Positions 16,664-23,338 of a stretch of 32,378 nucleotides of DNA are shown here, piece after piece. Position numbers and translations under genes: made by a program. Within the stretch, counting starts at the first letter, position 1. Every line of letters starts with the position of its first letter. Under the pieces are notes generated by a model. The model searched no databases. It was not told where the DNA came from and saw only the letters and a list, made by a program, of their open reading frames with translations. Source of the stretch: Alphaproteobacteria bacterium (lineage in GTDB: Bacteria > Pseudomonadota > Alphaproteobacteria > Rhodospirillales > Rhodospirillaceae); contig JAUVUZ010000029.1 in assembly GCA_030604885.1 (NCBI GenBank), positions 1 to 32,378 of the forward strand, in the 5' to 3' direction.

Positions 16664-17923
16664 TCAGACCTTGGTGAGGATCAGCGACGCGTTGGTGCCG
16701 CCGAAGCCGAAGGAGTTGGACTGCACCGCGTCCATCTTGCATTCCTTCGCCTGGAGCGGAACCAGGTCCATGTCGTCGCAGCCTTCCGACGGGTCGTGCA
16801 GGTTCAAGGTCGGCGGCACCACGCCGTCGCGCAGCGCCAGCAGCGAGTAGATCGCCTCCACCGCGCCCGCCGCGCCCAGAAGATGCCCGATCGCCGACTT
16901 GGTGGACGACATCTTGAGCTTGAGGGCGTGATCGCCGAACACCTTCTTCACCGCGCCCACCTCGATCTCGTCGCCGAGCGGGGTGGAGGTGCCGTGGGCG
17001 TTGATGTAGCCGATCTGCTCCGGGTTGAGGCCCGCGTTCTTGAGCGCCATCGCCATCGCCCGGGTGGCGCCGCGGCCTTCCGGATGCGGGGCGGTGATGT
17101 GGTAGGCGTCGCCCGAGAGGCCGTAGCCCTTGACCTCGCCGTAGATGGTCGCGCCGCGCGCCTTGGCGTGCTCGTATTCCTCGAGCACCACCACGCCCGC
17201 GCCCTCGCCCATCACGAAGCCGTCGCGGCCCTTGTCCCACGGGCGGGAGGATTCGGACGGACGGTCGTTGTAGGCGGTGGAGAGCGCCTTGGCCGAGGCG
17301 AAGCCCGCGATGCCGAGGCGGCAGATCGCGCTTTCCGCGCCGCCCGCCACCATCACGTCGGCGTCGCCGAACATGATCAGCCGCGCGGCGTCGCCGATCG
17401 CGTGCGCGCCGGTGGCGCAGGCGGTGACGGCCGAATGGTTGGGGCCGGTGAAGCCGTATTTGATCGACACGTGGCCCGAGGCCAGGTTGATCAGGCTCGA
17501 CGGAATGAAGAACGGCGACACCCGGCGCGGGCCGGATTTCTCGAGCACCGAGGCGCATTCGGAAATCGCCGAAAGGCCGCCGATGCCGGAGCCGATCATC
17601 ACGCCGGTGCGGCCGCGGGCCTCTTCGTCTTCGGGGGTCCAGCCCGCGTCGGCGATCGCCTCCTCGGCGGCGGCCAGCGCGTAGACGATGAAGTCGTCCA
17701 TGCGGCGGCGCTCCTTGGCGGGGGCCACGCTGTCGGGGTCGAACTCACCGGGGTTGGCGCCCATCGGAATCATCGCGGCGACCTGCGCGGCGAGGTCGTC
17801 CACCTCGAAGCGGTCGATCTTCTTGAAGCCGTTCTCGCCCTTGATCAGGCGATCCCAGTTCAGCTTCACGCCACGCCCCAGCGGCGTCAGCAGGCCCAGG
17901 CCGGTGATTACAACTCGCCTCAT
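16664..17923 (-). CDS. fabF: Beta-ketoacyl-ACP synthase II FabF
   Basis: A 419-residue cytoplasmic condensing enzyme that elongates acyl-ACP with malonyl-ACP. The Cys-His-His site is complete: Cys169 in TACATGAH, His310 in NAHGTST, and His347 with Lys342 in [22 protein letters not shown] near the C-terminus is the glycine-rich loop. ATG 17923 ([10 protein letters not shown]) is the family-typical start; a GTG at 17935 in the same frame would add four residues. It lies downstream of acpP on the same strand, separated by a 150-nt gap that contains a strong hairpin. Confidence 0.97.
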   Translation of the reverse strand: MRRVVITGLGLLTPLGRGVKLNWDRLIKGENGFKKIDRFEVDDLAAQVAAMIPMGANPGEFDPDSVAPAKERRRMDDFIVYALAAAEEAIADAGWTPEDEEARGRTGVMIGSGIGGLSAISECASVLEKSGPRRVSPFFIPSSLINLASGHVSIKYGFTGPNHSAVTACATGAHAIGDAARLIMFGDADVMVAGGAESAICRLGIAGFASAKALSTAYNDRPSESSRPWDKGRDGFVMGEGAGVVVLEEYEHAKARGATIYGEVKGYGLSGDAYHITAPHPEGRGATRAMAMALKNAGLNPEQIGYINAHGTSTPLGDEIEVGAVKKVFGDHALKLKMSSTKSAIGHLLGAAGAVEAIYSLLALRDGVVPPTLNLHDPSEGCDDMDLVPLQAKECKMDAVQSNSFGFGGTNASLILTKV

Positions 17924-18033
17924 GTTCTCGTCCACCCGTTGTCGTTTTAGGGAAGGTCACGCCCGTCCGCCGGTTGCGCGAGCGCGGACGCGGTCCCACG
18001 GCAAGGCGCGGTCACGCGCGCCAGGGACAAATG

Positions 18034-18065
18034 GGGACCATCCCCGCCTGCGCGGGGACGGTCCC
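18034..18065 (-). other. Strong intergenic hairpin between acpP and fabF
   Basis: Two 14-nt arms (GGGACCATCCCCGC and GCGGGGACGGTCCC, one A-C mismatch on the plus strand, read as a G-U wobble on the minus strand) enclose a 4-nt loop. It starts 9 nt past the acpP stop in the transcribed direction and has no U-tract. It is more likely an mRNA-stabilising or attenuating stem that lets acpP accumulate more than fabF than a complete terminator. The rest of the gap (17924-18033) shows nothing recognisable. Confidence 0.6.
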
Positions 18066-18073
18066 GATCGGCC

Positions 18074-18310
18074 TTAGCCGTTGTTCTTCGAGATGAAGGA
18101 GATCGCGTCGTTGACCGTGAGAATCTTCTCGGCGGCGTCGTCGGGGATCTCGATACCGAATTCCTCTTCGAAGGCCATCACCAGCTCGACGGTGTCGAGG
18201 CTGTCGGCGCCCAGGTCGTCGATGAAGGAGGCGTTGTCGGTCACCTTGTCTTCCTCGACGCCGAGGTGCTCGACGACGATCTTCTTCACGCGTTCGGCGA
18301 CATCACTCAT
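18074..18310 (-). CDS. acpP: Acyl carrier protein
   Basis: A 78-residue acidic protein, the carrier of acyl chains in fatty-acid and lipid A synthesis. The phosphopantetheine attachment site is Ser37 in [11 protein letters not shown]. The whole sequence, from [18 protein letters not shown] to [13 protein letters not shown], is a standard AcpP of standard length. It lies between fabG and fabF on the minus strand. The 190-nt gap upstream of it (18311-18500) probably holds a promoter of its own, given the high demand for ACP, but I see no convincing -35/-10 pair. Confidence 0.98.
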   Translation of the reverse strand: MSDVAERVKKIVVEHLGVEEDKVTDNASFIDDLGADSLDTVELVMAFEEEFGIEIPDDAAEKILTVNDAISFISKNNG

Positions 18311-18500
18311 TGGCTTGTCTCTCGCTCGTTGGGTTTTGGTTGTTTCGTAACAGTGCCCGGTTTCCCGGTTGAACCTCTTTCCGCGACGGCCCCGGCGGTG
18401 TCCGCCGCGATCGATCCGGCCAAGTGGCCCGTTCACTACCACACTTTCCCAGGGAAGGCCAGCGGCCGGGAGGCTCCCGAACGCGGGCGTTTCCTGGGGT

Positions 18501-19250
18501 TCAGATCATGGCCATGCCCCCGTTGACATGGAGGGTCTGGCCGGTGACGTAGGCGGATTCTTCCGCCGCCAGATACACCACCGCGGCGGCGACGTCCTCG
18601 GAGGTGCCGAAACGGCCCGCCGGGATCGACGCGAACATCCGCTGACGCTGATCTTCGGTCAGGACGTCGGTCATCGGCGTCGCGATCATGCCGGGCGCGA
18701 CGCAGTTGACCGTGATGTTGCGGGCCGCCAGCTCGTGGGCCAGCGCCTTGGTCATGCCGATCAACCCGGCCTTGGAGGCGGCGTAGTTGGCCTGCCCCGG
18801 GTTGCCCATCACCCCCACCACCGACGAAATGCCGACGACGCGGCCGTAGCGGCGCTTCATCATCCCGCGCATCGCCGCGCGGGTGAGGCGGAAGGCGGCG
18901 GTGAGGTTGACGTCGAGAACCGTCTGCCAGTCCTCGTCCTTCATCCGCATGGCGAGGCCGTCGCGGGTGAGGCCGGCGTTGTTGACGAGAATGTCGATGC
19001 GCCCGAGCGCCGCCTCGGCCTCGGCCACCAGCCGGTCGGTCTCGGCGGGGTCGGAGAGGTTGGCGGCGATCACCACGGCGCGGCCCGGGTGCGCCGCCTC
19101 GATCTCGGCGGCGACGGCGTCGAGCGCGTCCTTGCGGGTGCCGGAGAGCACCACCTTCGCCCCCTGGGCGGCGAGCGCCTTGGCGATTGCGGAACCGATC
19201 CCCCCGGACGCGCCCGTGACCAGGGCGCACTTATCGGTCAAGTCGAACAT
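18501..19250 (-). CDS. fabG: 3-oxoacyl-ACP reductase FabG
   Basis: A 249-residue NADPH-dependent reductase of the fatty-acid elongation cycle. TGASGGIG at 12-19 binds the cofactor, NNAG at 90-93 is intact, and the catalytic residues are Ser143, Tyr156 and Lys160 (YAASK). The N-terminal [13 protein letters not shown] and C-terminal [15 protein letters not shown] are typical of genuine FabG rather than other SDRs, as is its place between fabD and acpP. The ATG at 19250 is the only reasonable start. Confidence 0.97.
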   Translation of the reverse strand: MFDLTDKCALVTGASGGIGSAIAKALAAQGAKVVLSGTRKDALDAVAAEIEAAHPGRAVVIAANLSDPAETDRLVAEAEAALGRIDILVNNAGLTRDGLAMRMKDEDWQTVLDVNLTAAFRLTRAAMRGMMKRRYGRVVGISSVVGVMGNPGQANYAASKAGLIGMTKALAHELAARNITVNCVAPGMIATPMTDVLTEDQRQRMFASIPAGRFGTSEDVAAAVVYLAAEESAYVTGQTLHVNGGMAMI

Positions 19251-19286
19251 CTGTGTGCTTGCTCTTTATTGTTATTGCCGCCGCCG

Positions 19287-19292
19287 ATCATA
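19287..19292 (-). promoter_or_regulatory. Candidate -10 element for fabG
   Basis: On the minus strand TATGAT lies about 37 nt before the fabG start, just after the terminator-like hairpin that follows fabD. A -35 match is poor. It is listed because the hairpin would otherwise leave fabG without transcription. Confidence 0.3.
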
Positions 19293-19304
19293 GCGGCTTT
19301 CGCG

Positions 19305-19345
19305 CATAAAGAAACCGCCCGGCGCGCCATCGCGGCACCGGGCGG
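19305..19345 (-). terminator. Terminator-like hairpin after fabD
   Basis: Read on the minus strand, CCGCCCGG (19345-19338) pairs with CCGGGCGG (19322-19315) across a 15-nt loop, and TTTCTTTATG follows. It begins 13 nt past the fabD stop. The long loop and interrupted T-run suggest partial termination between fabD and fabG. Confidence 0.55.
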
Positions 19346-19357
19346 CAACGATCATGG

Positions 19358-20302
19358 TCAGGCGGCGACCGACTTCGCGAACGCCTCGATCTCCTCGACG
19401 GAACCGACCGGCAGGCCGTCCATCTCGCGATCGATGCGCTTCGCCAGGCCGGAGAGAACGCGGCCCGAGCCGACCTCGACCAGGGTCGAGACCCCGGCGC
19501 CCTTGAGGAACTGCACGCTCTCGCGCCAACGCACCGAGCCGCACACCTGCTCGACGAGGAGCTTGCGGATTTCCTCCGGGTCGTCGGTGGCCCGGGCGGT
19601 GACGTTCGCCACCACCGGAACCGTCGGCGTCACCAGTTCCACCTGCGAGAGCGCCTCGCGCATCGTCTCCGCCGCCGGGCGCATCAGCGCGCAGTGGAAC
19701 GGCGCCGACACCGGCAGCAGCACCGAGCGCTTCACGCCCAGCTTCTTCGCGATCTCGATGGCGCGCTTGACCGCGCCCACATGGCCCGACACCACCACCT
19801 GGCCCGGAGCGTTGTCGTTGGCGGCTTCGCAAATCTCGCCTTCCGAGGCTTCGAGCGACAGGCTGCGGGCCTGCTCGGCGTCGAGGCCGAGGATCGCCGC
19901 CATCGCGCCCATGCCGAACGGCACGGCCTTCTGCATCGCCCGGCCGCGGGTGCGCAGCAGGCGGGCGGTGTCGCCGAGGCGCAGCGCGCCGGCGGAGCAG
20001 AGCGCCGAATATTCGCCGAGCGAGTGCCCGGCCACATAAGAGGCGACGTTGGGCAGGCGCACGCCGTATTCCTTGTCGAGCACGCGGACGATCGCGACGC
20101 TCACCGCCATCAGGGCCGGCTGGGTGTTCTCGGTCATCATCAGGTCCTGCTCGGGACCTTCGAACATCATCTGCGTGAGTTTCTGCTCAAGGGCGTCCTC
20201 GACCTCGGCGAACACTTCCCGCGCGACGGAAAACGTCGCGGCGAGCTCCTTGCCCATGCCGACGGCCTGCGAACCCTGCCCCGGGAAAACCACTGCGCGC
20301 AT
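19358..20302 (-). CDS. fabD: Malonyl-CoA:ACP transacylase FabD
   Basis: A 314-residue cytoplasmic enzyme that moves the malonyl group from CoA to ACP. It begins [17 protein letters not shown] with the oxyanion-hole motif GQGSQ, has the nucleophile Ser94 in GHSLGE, the substrate-binding Arg119 in RTRGRAMQ, and the catalytic His203 in [10 protein letters not shown] clear ribosome binding site (GGAGG, about 8 nt upstream) supports the start. It is the first gene of the minus-strand fab cluster and is divergent from rpsF. Confidence 0.97.
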   Translation of the reverse strand: MRAVVFPGQGSQAVGMGKELAATFSVAREVFAEVEDALEQKLTQMMFEGPEQDLMMTENTQPALMAVSVAIVRVLDKEYGVRLPNVASYVAGHSLGEYSALCSAGALRLGDTARLLRTRGRAMQKAVPFGMGAMAAILGLDAEQARSLSLEASEGEICEAANDNAPGQVVVSGHVGAVKRAIEIAKKLGVKRSVLLPVSAPFHCALMRPAAETMREALSQVELVTPTVPVVANVTARATDDPEEIRKLLVEQVCGSVRWRESVQFLKGAGVSTLVEVGSGRVLSGLAKRIDREMDGLPVGSVEEIEAFAKSVAA

Positions 20303-20387
20303 GCGCTATTCCTCCAGACGATTGCGAAACGAACTGCGTCGTACCGCCGTCAAAAGAAGCATAACCCACCCCCTTGTCAAGCACCCC

Positions 20388-20415
20388 TTGCGCCATCCTC
20401 AAAGATGTGTATAGT
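20388..20415 (+). promoter_or_regulatory. Candidate promoter of the rpsF-rpsR-rplI operon
   Basis: TTGCGC (20388-20393) and TATAGT (20410-20415) are 16 nt apart, a good housekeeping-type pair. Transcription would start near 20422, leaving a leader of about 110 nt before rpsF. That leader contains a 7-bp hairpin (GCCGACC at 20436-20442 with GGTCGGC at 20447-20453), a possible site for autogenous control by ribosomal proteins; this is inferred only. Confidence 0.55.
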
Positions 20416-20533
20416 CCCCCACCTTGCAACTCCTTGCCGACCATGGGGTCGGCTATGCCCGGACACGCGGCGCTGCAACAATGTTTCAGCCCCAAAAACC
20501 GGGACGAGAGAAGCCATAGGGAGTCTAACACAC

Positions 20534-20998
20534 ATGTCTCTGTACGAAAGCGTGGTGATCGCGCGCCAGGACATCAGCTCCGCCCAGGTGGACGCGCTGA
20601 TGGACAAACTCACCGAAGTGCTCGCCGCCGGCGGCGCCGAGGTGAAGAAGCGGGAGAGCTGGGGTCTTCGCAACCTCTCCTACCGCATCAACAAGAACCG
20701 CAAGGGCCATTACGTCCTGCTCAACATCGAGGGCCCCTCGGCCGCGGTGTCCGAGTACGAGCGCCAGATGCGCATCAACGAAGACGTTCTGCGCTACATG
20801 ACGGTCCGCGTCGAGGCCCTCGAAGAGGGTCCGTCGGCGATGATGCAGCCGCGCAACGAGCGCGGCGACCGGGGCGACCGCGGCGATCGCGGCCCGCGCG
20901 GTGACCGTGGCGACCGCGGCGATCGCGGCGACCGCGGCGGCCGCCGTTTCGAGCGCGACCGCGCGCCGGCTCCGCAAACCGCTTCTGAAGGAGAGTAA
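20534..20998 (+). CDS. rpsF: 30S ribosomal protein S6 with Gly-Asp-Arg repeat tail
   Basis: A 154-residue protein of the 30S platform that binds 16S rRNA with S18. Residues 1-95 form the normal S6 fold ([39 protein letters not shown]). The C-terminal extension is unusual: from residue 110 it is a run of GDR tripeptides with one GPR, then GGRRFERDR and a short acidic end. At DNA level this is a tandem array of 9-nt GGCGACCGC-like units (20869-20940), prone to length change. It starts the rpsF-rpsR-rplI operon; rpsR follows after 3 nt. Confidence 0.96.
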   Translation: MSLYESVVIARQDISSAQVDALMDKLTEVLAAGGAEVKKRESWGLRNLSYRINKNRKGHYVLLNIEGPSAAVSEYERQMRINEDVLRYMTVRVEALEEGPSAMMQPRNERGDRGDRGDRGPRGDRGDRGDRGDRGGRRFERDRAPAPQTASEGE

Positions 20999-21001
20999 AC
21001 G

Positions 21002-21235
21002 ATGGCCGCTCCGCGTCGCCCGTTCTTCCGCCGCCGGAAGACCTGCCCGTTCTCCGGCGCCAACGCTCCGAAGATCGACTACAAGGACGTCAAGCTGCTG
21101 CTGCGCTTCGTTTCCGAGCGCGGCAAGATCGTCCCGAGCCGCATCACCGCGGTCTCGGCGAAGAAGCAGCGCGAACTGGCCCGCGCGATCAAGCGCGCGC
21201 GCTACCTGTCGCTCCTGCCCTACGTGATGAAGTAA
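21002..21235 (+). CDS. rpsR: 30S ribosomal protein S18
   Basis: A 77-residue basic ribosomal protein, partner of S6 on the 30S platform. The signature [13 protein letters not shown] near the N-terminus and the segment [19 protein letters not shown] then [20 protein letters not shown] are standard S18. Only 3 nt separate it from rpsF, with the GGAG ribosome binding site inside the end of rpsF. Confidence 0.98.
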   Translation: MAAPRRPFFRRRKTCPFSGANAPKIDYKDVKLLLRFVSERGKIVPSRITAVSAKKQRELARAIKRARYLSLLPYVMK

Positions 21236-21266
21236 GCCGCCTGTTCCGGGCGACTTATTCCCTCTC

Positions 21267-21292
21267 GCGGATCGCGCCCCGGCGCGGTCCGC
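21267..21292 (+). other. Hairpin between rpsR and rplI
   Basis: GCGGATCGCGCC (21267-21278) and GGCGCGGTCCGC (21281-21292) form a 12-bp stem with one G-U pair and a minimal loop (in practice a tetraloop closing an 11-bp stem). No U-tract follows. It lies in the 119-nt gap before rplI and could modulate relative rpsR and rplI output or protect mRNA ends after processing. Confidence 0.5.
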
Positions 21293-21354
21293 ATTCGCAT
21301 TCCTAACGGTCCCGCGACAGCGCGGCGGCCGGACGAACAGAAAAGGATAGGACC

Positions 21355-21906
21355 ATGGAAGTCATTCTGTTGGAACGCATCGAACGTCTCGGCCAGATCG
21401 GCGACGTGGTGAGCGTGAAGCCGGGCTTCGCCCGCAACTACCTGCTGCCGCAGCAGAAGGCGATGCGCGCCACCAAGGCGAACCTCGCCCTCTTCGAGAC
21501 CCAGCGCGCGCAGATCGAGGCCACCAACCTGAAGCGCCGCGAAGAGGCCGAAGCCATCGCCGCGAAGATGGAAGGCCTGCGCCTGGTGATCGTGCGCCAG
21601 GCCGCCGAAACCGGCCAGCTCTACGGCTCGGTGACCGCGCGCGACATCCGCGACGCCGCCAAGGACGCGGGCTACACCGTCGAGAAGACCGCCGCCCACC
21701 TCAACCAGCCGATCAAGGCGCTGGGCACCTACGCGGTGCCGTTCGCCCTGCACCCGGAAGTCAAGGTCGAGGTCGAGGTGATGGTCGCCCGCTCGCTCGA
21801 GGAAGCCGAGCGCGCCCAGAAGGCCGCCACCGAGGAAGCCGAGGAGGAGGCCGTGGAGGCCGACGCCGAGGCCGAAGCCCCGGTCGAGGACGAAACCGCC
21901 GAGTAA
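21355..21906 (+). CDS. rplI: 50S ribosomal protein L9
   Basis: A 183-residue 23S rRNA-binding protein. The N-terminal domain (MEVILLERIERLGQIGDVVSVKPGFARNYLLPQ) carries the L9 signature, then a long helix (about 45-78) links to the C-terminal domain (LYGSVTARDIRDA, through VMVARS at about residue 146). A 35-residue acidic tail (EEAEEEAVEADAEAEAPVED) is longer than in E. coli L9 but common in Alphaproteobacteria. It is preceded by a good AAAGGA-type ribosome binding site and followed by a strong terminator. Confidence 0.98.
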   Translation: MEVILLERIERLGQIGDVVSVKPGFARNYLLPQQKAMRATKANLALFETQRAQIEATNLKRREEAEAIAAKMEGLRLVIVRQAAETGQLYGSVTARDIRDAAKDAGYTVEKTAAHLNQPIKALGTYAVPFALHPEVKVEVEVMVARSLEEAERAQKAATEEAEEEAVEADAEAEAPVEDETAE

Positions 21907-21928
21907 TTCCGGCCGGTTTTTGCCGATG

Positions 21929-21962
21929 CGCCGCCGCCCCCACCGGGCGGCGGCGTTTTTCT
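21929..21962 (+). terminator. Intrinsic terminator after rplI (terminator copy 1)
   Basis: An 11-bp perfect stem (CGCCGCCGCCC, 21929-21939, with GGGCGGCGGCG, 21945-21955) and a 5-nt loop are followed by TTTTTCTTT. The segment 21931-21966 recurs without change at 22672-22707, on the other side of the higBA genes. Confidence 0.88.
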
Positions 21963-21980
21963 TTGGGACCGCCTATCCGC

Positions 21981-22009
21981 TTGACGGATACCGGATGACG
22001 GATTATCTT
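21981..22009 (+). promoter_or_regulatory. higBA promoter with overlapping direct repeats
   Basis: TTGACG (21981-21986) and TATCTT (22004-22009) are 17 nt apart. TGACGGAT occurs twice within this promoter (21982-21989 and 21996-22003), 14 nt apart, and a CGGAT complement (ATCCG) lies just upstream at 21975. Repeats placed over the spacer are where the HigA antitoxin would be expected to bind for autorepression. The leader then contains a 7-bp stem (22029-22035 with 22053-22059) and a GGAGG before the first gene. Confidence 0.55.
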
Positions 22010-22074
22010 CCGCGTATAGGGTGCCTTGGGGAGATTCGCGCGGGTTCGCACGATCTCCCGGCGGAGGAAGCCCC

Positions 22075-22356
22075 ATGGGCATCAAGAGCATAGCGGACAA
22101 GCGGACCCTGCGGTTCGTCAACCGCGAACGGGTTCCGGAGTTGCAGGCGGTCGAGCGGCAGGAGTGGAAGCGCATCGCCATCCTCAACGAGGCGACCTCG
22201 ATCGAAGACCTGCGGAACCTGCCCTCCAACCGCTTCGAAGCGCTGGAGGGCGACCGCAAGGGCCAGTTCAGCATTCGTGTCAACGACCGGTGGCGGATCT
22301 GCTTCCGGTTTGCCGAAGGGGACGCCGAAGATGTCGAAATCGTCGACTATCATTGA
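22075..22356 (+). CDS. higB: RelE/ParE-superfamily toxin HigB
   Basis: A 93-residue basic protein of the HigB (plasmid maintenance system killer) branch of the RelE fold. The line LPSNRFEALEGDRKGQFSIRVNDRWRICFRF (about 50-80) is diagnostic, with the conserved basic RVNDRWRI strand that contacts mRNA in the ribosomal A site. HigB toxins cut translated mRNA and are blocked by HigA. It is the first gene of the pair; it overlaps the antitoxin by 26 nt and has a GGCGGAGG ribosome binding site. Toxin-first order is normal for HigBA. Confidence 0.9.
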   Translation: MGIKSIADKRTLRFVNRERVPELQAVERQEWKRIAILNEATSIEDLRNLPSNRFEALEGDRKGQFSIRVNDRWRICFRFAEGDAEDVEIVDYH

Positions 22357-22648
22357 CGCCATCGCGCTCCCGCCGATTCATCCGGGGGAAATCCTCGCCG
22401 ACGAGTTGGCCGAGATCGGCGTGTCGGTGGCGGCGCTGGCGCGCGCCGTCGACGTGCCGCAAAGCCGCATGGCCGAGATCGTCAACGGCAAACGCGGCAT
22501 CACCGCCGACACCGCGCTGCGCCTCGGCACCTATTTCGGCACCTCGGCGCGGCTCTGGCTCAACCTCCAGGCCGCCTACGACCTTGCCGTGACCGAAGCC
22601 CGCGACGGCGCCCGGATCGTCGCGGCGGTGCGCCCCCACGCCGCCTGA
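22331..22648 (+). CDS. higA: HigA-family antitoxin (XRE helix-turn-helix)
   Basis: A 105-residue antitoxin with an N-terminal HTH domain: IHPGEILADELAEIGVSVAA (16-35) is the HigA signature, followed by LARAVDVPQSRMAEIVNGKRGI, the recognition-helix region. GTSARLWLNLQAAYDLA at about 69-85 is typical of the C-terminal helix. HigA neutralises HigB and represses its own promoter. ATG 22331, inside the toxin gene, is preferred over an upstream in-frame ATG at 22277 because homologues start close to it. Confidence 0.9.
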   Translation: MSKSSTIIDAIALPPIHPGEILADELAEIGVSVAALARAVDVPQSRMAEIVNGKRGITADTALRLGTYFGTSARLWLNLQAAYDLAVTEARDGARIVAAVRPHAA

Positions 22649-22671
22649 CGCGGGCGACTCCTTCGTGAGGA

Positions 22672-22707
22672 CCGCCGCCCCCACCGGGCGGCGGCGTTTT
22701 TCTTTGG
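22672..22707 (+). terminator. Intrinsic terminator after higA (terminator copy 2)
   Basis: CCGCCGCCC (22672-22680) pairs with GGGCGGCGG, followed by TTTTTCTTT. All 36 nt are identical to 21931-21966, including loop and tail. The flanking bases differ, so the outer two base pairs of copy 1 are missing here. Confidence 0.85.
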
Positions 22708-22776
22708 CGGCGGCAGTGACGCCCGCCATTCCGCTCCGGCCGGTGGTCTTCCCATATGAAGGGAAGCTCAACCGAC

Positions 22777-23262
22777 ATGGGGTTCCCGATGCGCCGCTTT
22801 CCCCTCGCCGCCGCCCTTCTCGCAGCGCTTCTCGCCGCCGCGCCCGCCCTCGCCGCCCCGCCCGACAAGGGGCCGCCGGACAAGGCGGCCAAGGGCAACG
22901 ACAAGGGCGGCAAGCCGGCGAAATCGGGCGAGCGCGACGTCAAGGTCGAACTCAACTTCACCGCCGCCGACCGCCGCATCGTCTCCGACTATTACGGCCC
23001 GCTCGAGCGCGCGGGCAACTGTCCCCCCGGCCTCGCCAAGAAGAACAACGGCTGCCGCCCGCCGGGCCAGGCGAAGCAATGGCACAAGGGCCAGCCCCTC
23101 CCCGCCGGGATCACCTGGTATCCGGTCCCCGGCGAACTGGTGGTGCGCCTGCCGGTGCCGCCCGCCAACCACGAATACGTGCGCGTCGGCGCCGACATCC
23201 TGCTGGTGACGGTGGGCACGATGCTGGTGGTGGACGCGATCGCCGATCTCGGCCGCCGGTGA
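22777..23262 (+). CDS. CigR/RcnB-like secreted protein
   Basis: A 161-residue exported protein if started at ATG 22777; ATG 22756 and 22789 are alternatives in frame. Signal peptide MRRFPLAAALLAALLAAAPA is cleaved near ALA-A. A lysine/glycine/proline-rich linker (PPDKGPPDKAAKGNDKGGK) follows. The C-terminal domain has CPPGLAKKNNGCRPPGQAKQ, then WHKGQPLPAGITWYPVPGEL and YVRVGADILLVTVGTMLVVDAI, the pattern of CigR and related RcnB-like proteins. The last segment is hydrophobic and may associate with the membrane. CigR in Salmonella is an anti-virulence regulator; in environmental bacteria the role is unknown. The two cysteines in the CPPG and CRPPG motifs may pair. Confidence 0.75.
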   Translation: MGFPMRRFPLAAALLAALLAAAPALAAPPDKGPPDKAAKGNDKGGKPAKSGERDVKVELNFTAADRRIVSDYYGPLERAGNCPPGLAKKNNGCRPPGQAKQWHKGQPLPAGITWYPVPGELVVRLPVPPANHEYVRVGADILLVTVGTMLVVDAIADLGRR

Positions 23263-23272
23263 ATTCTCCCCG

Positions 23273-23294
23273 CTTTCCACAGGGGTGTGGACAA
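23273..23294. promoter_or_regulatory. Inverted pair of DnaA-box-like sites before dnaB
   Basis: CTTTCCACA (23273-23281) and TGTGGACAA (23286-23294, complement TTGTCCACA) face each other across GGGG. The second differs from the consensus DnaA box TTATCCACA at one position, the first at two. Placed about 45 nt before the dnaB start, they may let DnaA control the replicative helicase gene. The same bases could instead form an RNA hairpin. No U-tract follows. Confidence 0.35.
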
Positions 23295-23325
23295 CTCGGG
23301 CCTGACCGGCACCGAATCCCCATGG

Positions 23326-23331
23326 TATGGT
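23326..23331 (+). promoter_or_regulatory. Candidate -10 element for dnaB, near-leaderless
   Basis: TATGGT ends 7 nt before the ATG at 23339, so a transcript would begin at about that codon. A CTGACC at 23302-23307 is a possible -35 with an 18-nt spacer. No Shine-Dalgarno sequence precedes ATG 23339, which fits leaderless translation. Spacing only; not conclusive. Confidence 0.35.
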
Positions 23332-23338
23332 GCGCGCC

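Noticed and set aside
18031-18066. CRISPR-repeat-like sequence (ATCCCCGC...GCGGGGA) between fabF and acpP
   Set aside because: It resembles type I-E repeats only because both are GC palindromes. There is a single unit, no spacers and no cas genes.
20375-20380. Perfect TTGACA on the minus strand upstream of fabD
   Set aside because: The only -10-like sequence (TATGCT) is 11 nt away, too close, and nothing suitable lies at 16-18 nt.
20869-20940. Collagen-like domain in S6
   Set aside because: The units have Gly every third residue but with Asp-Arg in the X and Y positions and hardly any proline, so a collagen triple helix is unlikely.
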